DNA of 64,000 nucleotides from Pleurostoma richardsiae (lineage: Eukaryota > Ascomycota > Sordariomycetes > Calosphaeriales > Pleurostomataceae). A program made the position numbers and the translations under genes. The stretch is from contig JANBVO010000030.1 in assembly GCA_030052745.1 (NCBI GenBank), forward strand, positions 248,001 through 312,000, given 5' to 3'. The notes beneath the pieces were generated by a model that was given only the letters and a program-made list of their open reading frames with translations, made no database searches and was not told the DNA's origin. This document shows positions 1 through 10,746 of this stretch, in pieces (the stretch's first letter is position 1; each line of letters opens with the position of its first letter).

Positions 1-265
1 CCAATACGGTCTATCGCGCCGGTCCCTCTCCTGCATGTTGGTCTGTACCTAAAGGGTCCATCGTGGCGGATATCGAGGTGTGTTACAGCACGAGGCCGAG
101 CCGGCGGACGAGGCGAGAAGCTTTGTGACTTTAGGATATATCGCATCCACTGTTCGCGAGTCTGATGGAGATCCGCACAGCACCCGGAAAGCAAAAGCCA
201 CTCCTGCTCAAATTCTCTCGTCTTCACCTAGAGTTCCCATTCGGGTCTAGAATCAAGTACCCACC
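1..265. other. Upstream region of the 3-hydroxyanthranilate dioxygenase gene
   Basis: No gene is visible here. The stretch runs up to the start codon of the dioxygenase and should hold its promoter and leader. An ATG at 165 opens a different frame that overlaps the dioxygenase start. It is either a chance frame or a short upstream ORF. Confidence 0.5.
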
Positions 266-964
266 ATGCCTGCAGCAAACGATATACCGGCGCCGGCTAC
301 CATCCCAGCGCCGCTTGCGTTCGCCTCGTGGCTCGGCGCCAACGAGGCGAAGCTGCAGCCCCCGGTCAACAACTACTGCCTATACAGCGGCGACGACTTC
401 ATTCTCATGGTCGTTGGCGGGCCCAATGAGAGGAATGATTTTCACGGTATGTTTGTCTAAGCAGAGAAAACTCCTGAGTACGGGGGCATGTCTAAGAGTA
501 TATAATCCAGTAAATGAGACGGAGGAGTGGTTCTACCAGCTAAAGGGCGCCATGCTCCTCCGGATCGTCGAGAACGGTGCATTCAGGGACGTCCACATCA
601 AGGAGGGCGAGATGTTCCTCCTGCCAGGTAAGTCCCTTTCGATTCTGCTTCACCCATTATTCTCTAGTATGAGGACTAGAGCAACCGGCTCATTGAGGCG
701 GGCACAGGCAACACGCCGCACAACCCCATCCGCTTTGCTGACACAACCGGCCTGGTGATGGAGCGCAAGAGGCCGGAGAGCGCGAAGGACAGGCTGCGGT
801 GGTACTGTACCAAGGGGAAGCACGAGGAACTCACCATCATCCGAGAGGAGGTCTTCCACTGCGAGGACCTGGGCACGCAGCTGAAGCCCCTTATCCGGAA
901 TTGGCAGGAGAATGAGGAGTGCCGGCGTTGCAAGGCGTGTGGGCTGGTGGCGGATCCTATGTGA
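266..964 (+). CDS. bna1: 3-hydroxyanthranilate 3,4-dioxygenase, three exons, 184 aa
   Basis: This cupin-fold non-haem iron dioxygenase opens the ring of 3-hydroxyanthranilate, giving the precursor of quinolinate in the kynurenine route to NAD. It is normally cytosolic. Exons are 266-446, 511-627 and 708-964, and all junctions keep phase. The iron ligands are visible as His60, Glu66 and His104, with the same spacing as His51/Glu57/His95 of the bacterial enzyme. The motifs EEWFYQLKG and [12 protein letters not shown] match the family. The C-terminus carries a cysteine pair arrangement (CRRCKACGL) like the rubredoxin-type second iron site of bacterial and fungal members. Length is typical for fungal Bna1 (about 175-190 aa). 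The ATG at 266 gives the expected N-terminus. The sugar transporter follows 775 bp downstream on the same strand, with no obvious functional link. Confidence 0.95.
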
Positions 965-1739
965 GCTGAGCGAGTCTCCCGGCTACATGTGTATAAGGCT
1001 GAACGAATAATGAAATGCTGTTGAATGAGATCCGGGTTGCCGCTGTAGATGTCGCAACAGTCGTTAGTGCGAGACTGAGAGAAAGATCTCAGATCTCCAG
1101 CTCCTTCTCGGGTGTCTCCCCGCCAATCAACAATGGATCCGGACGGGTCATGGGTAGCGCAGGGCCGATGCAACAAGCGCCCCGGAAGGCGATCCCTTAT
1201 CACGGTCCGGCTGCCGGCGGCCAATCCACGAGTCCGCATTTATCTCTCTGTCGTCCTAAAGACAAATCTCTTGGAATATTGAGTGATAAGAGCCGCGCGG
1301 GAAAGGTACAGAATCGAAACCCTTACCAGAGCCAGTTAGTAGCCGGTATCTACGGAGCACTCATTCAGTAACAACTGATTGTTCCTCTGGCTGAGCCAAA
1401 CAGACCCCCTCTATCGCCGGAGCGCGCTCCCGCTATCAATCTAATCAACGCGGACTTCGCCCTATCTTGTTTTTTTCACGACAATGCCTCAGCGGGATCG
1501 ATCAGGGGTGCCACGAGCTGGTTGCACAGATATCAGTGGGGACTCCCCGTACGCGCGGTGATGCAGCCTCAGTGTGTATCCTCGGCCTAAGGAGACGATG
1601 AGATGAAGTATATCCGTATCCGAAGACAAGGGTTTTAAGTGTCACTGAGATCCCAACCTCGGACGACATTGCTGTCATTCTCAGCCCATCGCTCGTCGGA
1701 GATACCCCTTTTCGTGCAACTGCAGCCAGGGTGATCGCG
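965..1739. other. Intergenic, dioxygenase 3' end to transporter promoter
   Basis: No coding signal matches a known family. The forward and reverse open stretches near 676-1371 have no protein-like composition. The final 200 bases should contain the promoter and leader of the MFS transporter. Confidence 0.5.
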
Positions 1740-3321
1740 ATGGCTATCCTCGAGACCCTCAAGAAACACAAGGCCGCCATCGGCGTGTCGGCCACCGTCA
1801 ACATAGGCGCCTGCCTCTTCGGCTTCGACACGGGCGTCGCCGGCGGCGTCATCGCGCTCGGCAGCTTCAAGAAGGAGTTCCACCTCGCGACATCCAAGTC
1901 CAAGTACGCCGATGCCTCGTCCAACGTCGTCACCCTCCTCAACGCCGGCGCCTTCTTCGGCGCCCTGGCCCCGCCCCTGGCCAGCAGGTACGTCGGACGC
2001 AAGGTCCTGCTCGCCATCGCGGGCGCCTTCTTCCTCGTGGGCGGCGTCCTGCAGACCGCGGCCCAGGGCCCGACCCTGGGCATGATCTACGCTGGTCGCG
2101 TGATCGCCGGCCTGGGTGTTGGCATGATCTCCAACGTCGCGCCCGTCTTCGTCGCCGAGTGCGCACCCAAAGAGCTCCGCGGCGTTATGATGTCCCTGTT
2201 TGAAATGTTCCTAGTCTCCGGCGGTATGCTGGCGTACTGGACCACCTACGGCTGCTCCCTCCACCTGCCCGTCGAGTCCAAGCAGTGGCGCGTCCCGCTC
2301 TCGCTGCAGATCATCCTCGCCTCCCTCGTCATCGCCTCGTCCTTCCTCGTGCCCGAGTCACCCCGGTGGCTGGCCAAGCAGGACCGCTACGAGGAGGCCA
2401 CCGCCACGCTCTCCTACCTCCGCAGCGCCCCTGCCGACTCGGCCGAGATCACCGACGAGATGGCCGAGATCCGCGCCCAGATCCAGGAGGAGCTCGCCGC
2501 CACGCAGGGCCGCACCGTCCGCGAGATCTTCGAGGCGCACAACTTCATCCGCGTGCTGTGGGCGCTGGGCGTCGGCCTGTGCGCCATGTGGTGCGGCCAC
2601 AACGCCATCCTGTACTACGGGCCGACCGTCTTCGCCCAGATCGGCTACACGGCCCAGAACGCCGCGCTCATGGCCTCGGGCATCTTCACCTGCATCAAGT
2701 TCGCCTCCACCGTCATCTTCATCGTCGGCGGCGTGCAGTTCTTCTCCCGCAAGACGCTCATGGCCGGCGGCTCCTTCTTCATGGGCGCGTTCCTGTTCGC
2801 GCTCGGCGCCGTGCTGTCCACACATCCCCCCTCTGCTCCAGGTAACGGCGAGGGCTCTCCTTCCGCGCGGGGCATGATGGCGCTTATCTACCTGTTCGTC
2901 GTGGCGTACTCCCTGTCCTGGGGCCCGCTGCAGTGGGTGTACATTGGCGAGATCTTCCCCACCCGTATCCGTGACTACGGCATGGCCATCGGAGCGGCCA
3001 ACATCTGGCTGTGGAACTTCGTCGTGTCGAAGATCACGCCCACTTCTGTCCTGAATATTGGATGGAAGACATGGATGGTACGTTACCCAAGAGCCTCCAT
3101 AGAAGTACCCTATTCAGTCTTGCTGACGCCGATGGTAGATCTTCGGAACGCTGAATATCTGCGGCTGCATCTTTGCCCTGCTGCTGCCGGAGACGAAGGA
3201 TCTGTCCCTCGAGCAGATGGACGTCCTCTTCGGCGTCGTGGACGAGAATACACGCCAGCACGATATCGAGATGAACCTGCAGGCCAAGGGGGCTACAAGC
3301 ACATCGGAGAGGGAGGGTTGA
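1740..3321 (+). CDS. MFS sugar-porter family transporter, two exons, 506 aa
   Basis: A proton-coupled sugar porter of the major facilitator superfamily, probably at the plasma membrane. Exons are 1740-3077 and 3139-3321, with a 61-nt intron in phase 0. Family signatures are clear: GFDTGVAGG in the first helix, RVIAGLGVGMISNVAPVF before helix five, PESPRWL at the central loop, and ETKDLSLEQMDVLFG at the end of helix 12. Twelve membrane helices and the length fit the family (about 500-560 aa). The start is the ATG at 1740, just upstream of the cytosolic lead into helix 1; the open frame reaches 9 bases further, but only through a GTG. The substrate cannot be read from sequence. Hexose/monosaccharide or quinate-type porters are closest in motif style. 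Codon use is strongly C-ending in helices, as in highly expressed fungal genes. Confidence 0.9.
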
Positions 3322-4305
3322 AGTAGCAACCCTATAAGGCTGGCTCCGTTTATGTTCACTAGTCCAGAACTTCGCTATTACTACCTGACTAAATGTATGC
3401 TACACCTATAGGCCGAGGCCTCTAAGGGTTAGAGGCTGCCTGCTTGAGGACCAGTCAATGCCAAGGCTCCATTATTCCCACGTTAGAATTGTGCTCGCAT
3501 ACCAACGTGTGAGGGTGGTCGAATTCGCAGCCGAGAGGAATCCTAAGCAAAATATGTCGCCTAGATAAGCTAGAGTGCCTGTGACTGATAGGGAATAACG
3601 CATGGTGCCAAGCTGGGGCCTGTTTGCGTAGATGGTCGCTGTCTATGGAAATCCGGCAGTATCCTCTGCACATCTGCACCAAACGGGAACGACTACACCA
3701 TTACATTTTTGTCCGGCTTCTGCTGCGGACTGCACAACTAATTGAATTTAAACACGTGTGGAGATCCTGTACATTGTTCATCGTAAAGTAAAGGATTATA
3801 CCTATCTTGCCCTACAGCGAAGCAGGAGCGTACCCAAGTCTGCTTGTCTTGTGGTCACTTCAAGAAATATTCTTGTTCGCTTCTGTCTTCTCCTGTGATA
3901 TTCTTTTTTGGTGTTTGGTAAATACTCGAATCTACATACCAGTACGTAGCTTTTCCACCTCTGATGAAGCCCTTTGTCCTCCCTTTATTCCCTTCTTTTT
4001 TATCCAATTTCACCTGTACTCTGATTATACAGTCTAGGTCCATCAACAATGGTCTTCAACATTTCTACCAAAGCCTTTTGTTTTTATCCATGTCGGGCTT
4101 ATATACTCTGCGATTGCGGAGTACAACGAAGTGGGATCCTACTCAGATCTGCTTATCATCTGATAGAACGTATTGATACACCTTAGACGGATGATGACTC
4201 GAAGAGGCCCTATTTAGCAGCGATCAAGGGAAAGAACAACTCCATGCATTTGCAACAAATAGAGGTCACTGCAGCAAATAGAGAAAACCCAGACATAATT
4301 GACAA
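3322..4305. other. Intergenic between two convergent genes
   Basis: This is a convergent 3'-3' interval between the transporter (forward) and the zinc-cluster regulator (reverse). It is locally AT-richer (3800-4150), as expected for two 3' untranslated regions. I see no gene. A GCGGAGTAC word near 4116 belongs to the TACGGAGTA-type words seen elsewhere in the window. Confidence 0.5.
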
Positions 4306-6955
4306 TCAGCCCAGGCTCCGATCTTGAGCCAGCATCCTTGTTCTTCGAGGACGATAGTTCTCAATCCAGACATCCACCACAGAATCAAATAAAAGTTGGT
4401 AAGTGTCGGTTGGTTCGATGGCTTCCATATCCCTTAGCTCCAAAATGCGCATGCTCTGATCAAGAATGGCGTCGACGGCTCCATCTATCCCACCGGCCCG
4501 GACATAGCCCATGGGGTGCACCAGTCCCGGTAGTTGTCGGCGAACGGCTCTCAAATTTATTGGAAATCCGTCCTGAGCATAACGCATCTCGTGCATCAGT
4601 TCGTGTATCTCATTTCGAACCGCTCTCAGAGTTTTTTGAAATCCGACTTGTCCGCTCGGTTCAAAAGTGAAGTCCGACCCTGTGTTCCTGTCGCCTCGAG
4701 AAAGTGAGAGAAACGGGACTGCGTTATTCAGAAAAGTCAAGTATCTCAGCCGTTCCCCGCCAGGTTGAGCCGTGCCATCAAAGTCGTGTATGATCATCGG
4801 GATTAGCATTTCCACCGCCTCCTCCTTTGTCATTGACAATTTCCCTTCCGCTTCCTCTGCCTCAGCCTCTGCCTCAGCCTCGGCCTCTGCCCCTGCCTCT
4901 GCCTCTGCCTCTGCCTCTCTGTCTCCAGATTCATCTTCGAAATGAAACCCAGGATTCAAATCCGAGCATGCCATATGAGTCATCATACATAGCAAGAAGC
5001 GTATGATCTCGCGCATGTTGGGGCTAGCGTCAACGTATAACTTTTGAAGCCAGTGGTGCGCCCACAAGCACAGGTGTTCTTTCACGTCCAGCCCGCGAGT
5101 CATATAGAAATCAACGGCAAATGCGGCCCATTCGTTGGGATTGGGAGTATCTTGCCATGAAGAATTTTCGACGTAAGCAGGGAAATTTTGGAAGACGAAA
5201 GCACGGAAGCTTTGGAAGACGTGGAAACTGCAAAAGTCCGAACAGAAGAGCAGTGCACAAAGTTGTGCGGAAAGGATCACCTTTTCTGGTAAGGAAAGCT
5301 GACCACGTCTAAATCTTGGTAGGAGATTTGAGGCGGTTATGAATGTTCCTGCTGCCATACACGACGTCCACATTTGGATATCCCGTTGACTCAGCCCAGT
5401 GATGCTTGCGAGCCTCCATGTCTGTGTGATGGCGGCAGCTAAGCAAGACGACTGCCGGACATCTCCATCGGGTAGAACAGGAGCGAGATCTGGGAGTTTT
5501 CCTCGTTTGGTGGATCCGCCTTCGCCTAACTTAGACAATGGCGGAGCTTCGGTCAACATCAGCCAGATGAAGTGAGCTATGGGGGGTTGGTCGGAATAAC
5601 TAATTCGAATAGCCTCCTGACAGAGACTACTAGTCGCTTTTGCTAGGACTGTGGGTTTTGAAGTCGAAAGGAACTCAAGAGTCTCATTCGAGGCGTTCGG
5701 GCTGATATGGCGGAGCGCTTGACCTGTCAGCTTGCTCGAAGCATGTGTGCATAGTCATCTAAGCTCACATACCGGCAAAGTGATCGAGATTGTGCAAATC
5801 CGTATCAATACAAGGTAGGTCAATGGTACGCCTACCCCGGTTTGCAACATCACGACAAGTTTTGCAGGGAAACTGGCCATCGCACTTGCCTCACGTGAGA
5901 ATGATTCAAGGTACGTTTCCTAGCAGCCCACACACCTTTAGATGTTGATCCTGACACCGGAGGCATACCCTCCTTGACCTTTTCGCGACCTTTGCAGGTG
6001 GTCGCGATTGCCGCCGGTCATCGTTCGCGATTGAATCGACTTGGAAACAGTTCACGTATCCGGTAGGGATCCTTGCCCGTTTTATGGACGGGCTGATGGA
6101 TCGTTTGCGTTGTGAGCCAGCAAAGACTCCATCTTGATGTTCTGGAGTGTGTAAGGCGCTCCCTACTAATATTAGAACTATCATGATCTTAACTGTCGCC
6201 TCCAGTGACATACCAGAAGCTGAGTAGAATTTAGAAGTTGCTGTCGTTCTTGGTAAGATAGAAGGGAGGCAAGGTCCTAGTCCTGTCTCCGAGCCGGCTT
6301 GGCATGGCAGCTTGTCGCGAGGTTCGTGTACTAGAGAAGGATCACTGTCTCCAAACTGACGGCTGGCTTGTGGCATATTAAGTTCGGATATATGAAAGCC
6401 TGTGACTGAGGGAAGAGGGACAGATGGACATTGCCTGTCGGCGGCTGGGTTGTTCGAAATGTTCTCCGTTGGGAAATGAAACGCATCGACACCCGTAATC
6501 ATCATAGGAGCGGCCATCAGCCCGTCATCAAGTGGACCGGATAGACTGTGATCACAAAAATACTCTTGGTTGTCGACGGGCATGAAGTCGAGAGAAAGTT
6601 GATTACCAACCAGGGGCTGGTTTTGAACTATATTATCATGGAAGGAAACGCCTAATTCAGCATGATTATTAGCTGCAGAAACTGGATTCGCAGCGACTGC
6701 ACCGGCATCCCCAACCGAGAATGGGATGTCTGATTCGTCACGCCAATGAGGTTCTGGTAGCCAGGATGTTGTAATAGAGTCGCCGAACGGTACATCCCAG
6801 TCCATCTGGTCTCCATTCGAGACAAGATGTTCGCCAGGTCCCGTCGTCCCTGGAAGGGTGGTTGCGTCATTGAACTGAGATTGATCGTCGGATACAAGGA
6901 CTCGAGGGTCAATGTATCCGGACTCTGTTGGCGAGCAATTTTGTTCCATTCTCAA
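4306..6955 (-). CDS. Large regulator-like protein with a mid-protein zinc cluster, four exons, about 833 aa
   Basis: Exons on the reverse strand are 6955-6214, 6165-5936, 5884-5773 and 5723-4306. The three introns are 48, 51 and 49 nt. The 48-nt intron is a multiple of three without a stop, so unspliced RNA would also read through. Joining the exons builds a zinc-cluster-like motif at about residues 316-349: CLRC, then QDQHLK, then CDGQFPCKTC, and a last Cys 14 residues later. The usual final spacing is 6-8, so this is a variant Zn2Cys6. The N-terminal 310 residues are Asp/Pro/Ser-rich and look disordered. The C-terminal 480 residues are helical and include an acidic Glu-Ala repeat encoded by a hexanucleotide array at 4851-4918. 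It is probably a nuclear DNA-binding regulator, but the target is unknown. The two parts could be annotated as separate genes, but phase continuity argues for one. Confidence 0.75.
4851..4918. repeat. Coding hexanucleotide repeat (GAGGCN / NGCCTC), about 11 units
   Basis: A near-perfect CTCTGC/CTCAGC hexamer array within the last exon of the reverse-strand regulator, read there as alternating Glu-Ala. Single-base variants (GCC, GGC, CCC) interrupt it. Such arrays commonly vary in copy number between strains without breaking the frame. Confidence 0.9.
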
Positions 6956-7648
6956 ATTCTGATTGACGAGGTCTTCAGAAGTTATTAACTTAAGGGAGCT
7001 CGGGGATGGATTCTACGACAAGATGTGTCATAATGTCGTATAGCGCAGAGAGCCTTGGTAATTGAAAAAGGAGACCATGCTGGCACGGCGATGTCCCGAA
7101 TCCAAAGTATTAAATGTTCCTGCGCGGAGGGCCAGCCCGCCGTTCATTGCTCAACCTTCGTGCCAGCGTGGCAGCGCCACCTGGCCTCCCGTGGTTGATA
7201 CTGCTCGTTCGCCTCGTTTCACGAGGCAGCAGCAGTGGCAGTGCTCGAGCCAATAACCACCCGGGGCCGCATTGCCGGTCGACCAAATAGGCTAGTCACT
7301 TTGCCTCCACCCAGCGCCACCGTCACCAAAAAGTTGGCGGTTCCTAATCTGGCTGCTGCCGGTCGTGATATCGTTCCTCATTGGACCAGACACAACAACT
7401 CTACCGGACCTATCTCAGCAAGCAGCCATGGTGCCGGTTCTCAATTTGGTAAGTCGACTTGAGAATAGAGCGTTGAAATTGCTGGCTGCGCGTGACGTAC
7501 AGTGCCTGGTTGTTTCTATAAGAGACACACTCGGATCGAAGTGTCAAGAAGTCATCCACCCTAGAACATCCCATATGATATCACACTCCTGTAACTCCTC
7601 GCCTTGCCTAGAAAGTCTTTTGTGAAAGCCAAAACAGCGGAGCTAGCC
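6956..7648. other. Intergenic, 5' region of the reverse-strand regulator
   Basis: No gene is recognised. It should contain the leader and promoter of the regulator that starts at 6955. Short open stretches at 7062-7625 lack recognisable sequence. Confidence 0.45.
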
Positions 7649-7867
7649 ATGAACGCTTCAACAGAGATTTGGCCATCATCGGCAATTATTTCCCTAGCCA
7701 TATTGCTCGTCACAGTCGTACTGACTCCCATTGGATGGGTTGTTCAAAGACACTTGATACGTAGAGGTATGTCCAACACGTCTTTGCCATGCCAGGTTCG
7801 ACATGATAACGATATCACTTGACTAGGAAGGTCGGATATCAATGACGTTGAACTTGAGGACCGCTAG
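7649..7867 (+). CDS. Possible small single-pass membrane protein, two exons, 52 aa
   Basis: Exons 7649-7766 and 7827-7867 flank a well-formed 60-nt intron (GTATGT donor, TAG acceptor) that keeps phase. The peptide begins MNASTEIWPSSAIISL, followed by a strongly hydrophobic segment of about 22 residues with a Pro-Ile-Gly-Trp turn, a basic QRHLIRRGR patch, and an acidic tail ending in ELEDR. This is the layout of a small single-pass membrane protein with a cytosolic basic collar. I do not recognise the family. Support is the matching hydrophobic segment, the good splice sites and the short complete frame. Against it are the small size and the gene-poor surroundings, so a chance ORF or remnant of a larger gene is possible. 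Confidence 0.35.
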
Positions 7868-10170
7868 GTTGTGAAAGCAGCTGACAAAGGAGCACGGAGA
7901 TGGGTTGCTGTCATCATGGAACGAGTCAAACAGGTCAACACTGAGACCCCGGTGGTGAAGCTCCACAACCGAGAAGGAAGATAATCTTTTCGCGCCGTAC
8001 GTCAGTAAACTGTGTCTAGTTTAGAGACAGAGCGAGATGACCGTAGAGGGTGGTATTCCAAGGCCAAGTGCCCACAGGGCAGAAGCCTCAGGTCGTCGTG
8101 GATCCAAGCCCATCATCACTACACGGAAGAGACGGGCAGAAATCACGAAATCATACCACTGATAGCAATACACGCACTTCTCACATGGCACTGTCTTCTA
8201 CGTTCTCATGTGCTTACTTGCTGCCCTCGTCGTCACCCCGAGGTACTGTGGCGCGACTCGCGCGGTCTCGAACAAGTCGGCAATCTCTTCAATCCCAATG
8301 GCTTCCACTCTCTGGTGTTCCGTTCAAGACTATCTCTCGAGACGCCAGGACGAAATGCTTCTACATCTTCGCCGCGATGGTCATCTTTTTCAGCTGCCCA
8401 CAGTGAACCCCCGCCCGCTCCTCCTACCCCTCGTCATCGACCGCAAGCCGGTCGGCCAGCTGCGGGCGACAGTATCAGTATTACAATCACTGTGGCCATC
8501 CCGGCTGCCGGCCACCACCTCCTGACCCTGTTCGTCGGCTGAAAGCCTGTCTTCGTTCCCAGCGAAGTATTCTACTTCGTCTTCGGAGCTGGCTCAGTCT
8601 GCAAAAGGGTGAACTTTCTCTTCGAGCAGAAAACGAAGAGCGAATTTTCAAACAAGGTGAGGCAGAGTGAAGGTGACCAAGCGTCGCTGACAGTGGGCGT
8701 GAAGGGCAGGAGGGACTTGTCGCGGCGCGGATTCAATCACACTTGACATGTACTACCGGTATGTCGTGACGAGGATGTACTCAATGACGCCAACCGTATC
8801 ATTTGTTCCGAGTCGGTCTTCAGAAGTGTCTCAAATGGCTCCGGCACCATGCAATGCCATACCGGTTCGTCCCCCTTGCGTGAGACCTGGCCTGAGGCAG
8901 GACTCTGCTTGCCCAGATAGCCTGATTCGATGTCTTAGCCTTTCCTCACCTTATGCCACTAGGCCCCTTAACCACAACTCCGTTGTGTGAAGAGGGCGAA
9001 AGGTGCAACGACGACGAAGGGTAACGATTCAGCTTGAGGAGGGATATGAGATCGGCAGTTCCGGTTCGCGAGCAACACTGACGACATGTTAAGGATAATG
9101 CCGCACTCTTTCTGCTAGACATCTCATGGGACATGTCAAAGCTGAGTTCCGATCGTTAAAAGCAGGAACGCGAATGCTTATCCAGAGGGCACAACGGACA
9201 CACAGCTTCGAATGAGGTCTCACGCTGCTATATCTTACGCTGGCAGTGTGGGACAACTGACGCAGTCCCAGTATAAGTCTATCAGAGGTCTGATTGAGAT
9301 ATGGTCGGACAGATGTGCCGCAAGCCGACCATACAACGATCTTGGTGCTCGTCGAAGCAAGACACCTGATGGAATAATTCGTCGACCCTCGCGAGCGTGC
9401 ACTGCCACCTCCAGAGCCAATTGTGTGAAAGAAAAGTCCGGTCCCCTGCCGAGTAATGGCTGGCTGAGCGCCAGATTAGGGTACGTCCCAGACGGGGATG
9501 ATCGGCTTCAACAATCGCAGGCTCGAGAATGTGCCTGAAACAGAAACGGCTTTCGCTTCTATTTACGACTTGCGAGTGTGATACAAGAAGCTTGGACAGC
9601 CCGAAAATGGAAGAGGAAACGAGGGAAGTTTGAAAATCCGAAAAGGCGACAAGGGAATGCTTGATTAATCCAACGCGGCAGCAGGAGAGCCCCTGGACGA
9701 TCCACCGGCGGCGCTCGCTGCGCCTCGCGGTTCCTCTCTTCGTAGCAGGAACATCGTCCCATACGAGAAGCCATGAGGTGCAGGCAGAAGCATCGGGGCT
9801 GATTCTGAAGCTCAAACTCCTGCAGCGCCACGAATTCTTGGAGCTTTGGGTGGGCTGGCAGCTTTGTGATTGGCCTGCGCGCTTGGAGAGCTGAGATGCT
9901 GCGTCGGCTAGAATGAGACAGGGTCGTGCGCATAAATGAAAGACGGCCAATAATAGATACGACGAAGACTGGCGAAGTAAAACCGAGGCCGTCTGTCCCT
10001 TCTGCCCCCAGTAAGCAGAGGTGGATATAACGGCGAGAGCCTCGCTAAGGCGGCCGCTTGGCCGAGCACCTTGGGCTTTGGCTCTCGCTGCCCACTGCTG
10101 CGAGACAAATAACTCCAGACACCAGTTGACTCATATCAAAAGAGAGATTCTTTTTAATGTGCGCAAAATA
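7868..10170. other. Gene-poor interval, no supported gene
   Basis: Several overlapping open stretches lie at 8012-8542 in all three forward frames and at 9282-9950 on the reverse strand. None has a recognisable domain, consistent codon bias or clean splice sites. The 8200-8540 part, with words such as LFQLPTVNP and LLPLVID, has the flavour of a decayed coding region, but I cannot assign it. Confidence 0.4.
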
Positions 10171-10746
10171 ATGCCTTCGGTCCGCATCGCAGGACGTGGT
10201 TCGCCCGACGCCATATCGTTGCCCGAGGGCACCGCGCCCAACAGTCAGCGCACCAAGATATGGATATTGGTTCCAATCATTGTGGGTGTATTGGTTGCTG
10301 CTGTGCTCATCGCCTTCGTGGTAACGAAGCTCCTGAGACGGCGGCAGCTTCGACAAACATGCGAGCAAGATCCAAACTTGACCCACAAGAAGTTCAGGAG
10401 ATGGTTCAAGATGAGCGCAGGTGACAAAGCCGAAGAGGAGGAACTGCAGAGGAGAGCCATGATCGACAAGTCGCTCGCAAGCCGGTCGGAGAGAAACAGT
10501 AGGGTCGACGTCTACCGGAGCGCAACGACAGCTGGGGAAGCACCATTAAGCATAAGCTTCACGGATGGGCGACTAGATCGAGATGACATCCCTGGACGCG
10601 AAAGGTCGGATTCTACCGCTCATGAATCATTATCGGATCTGCATGTTGCCGTTCCGTCGAGGTCGCGATCTCCGAGTCGAAGCCCGCTGCTCAGCGCACA
10701 CAAAGCTCCGTCGTCCGCCACGTCTCCGGCCGGTTGCCCAGGGTAA
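10171..10746 (+). CDS. Single-pass membrane protein of unknown function, 191 aa
   Basis: An uninterrupted frame from the ATG at 10171. Residues 1-27 are polar. Residues 29-54 form a strong transmembrane helix (IWILVPIIVGVLVAAV and following), immediately followed by a positive stop-transfer patch (KLLRRRQLRQ). The remaining 135 residues are charged and Ser/Arg-rich, with EEEELQRR and an RSRSPSRSPLL stretch, and are presumably cytosolic. By the positive-inside rule the N-terminus would be outside or lumenal. There is no cleavable signal peptide. Fungal genomes have many such short bitopic proteins with disordered tails, and I do not recognise a named family. The C-terminus could be extended by splicing near 10730. 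The open frame continues upstream to 10021, but that part is poorly protein-like, so the internal ATG is preferred. Confidence 0.6.
   Translation: MPSVRIAGRGSPDAISLPEGTAPNSQRTKIWILVPIIVGVLVAAVLIAFVVTKLLRRRQLRQTCEQDPNLTHKKFRRWFKMSAGDKAEEEELQRRAMIDKSLASRSERNSRVDVYRSATTAGEAPLSISFTDGRLDRDDIPGRERSDSTAHESLSDLHVAVPSRSRSPSRSPLLSAHKAPSSATSPAGCPG

Noticed and set aside
2840-2872. Possible extra intron in the sugar transporter near GTAACG
   Set aside because: The frame stays open, the loop length is normal for the family, and no suitable acceptor with branch point follows.
8012-8542. Three overlapping forward frames of 100-176 codons
   Set aside because: No frame shows a family, codon bias or good splice sites. 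Possibly a decayed gene, but nothing supports a call.
9282-9950. 222-codon open frame on the reverse strand
   Set aside because: Composition is not protein-like, it has no motif, and it overlaps equally long frames on both strands.
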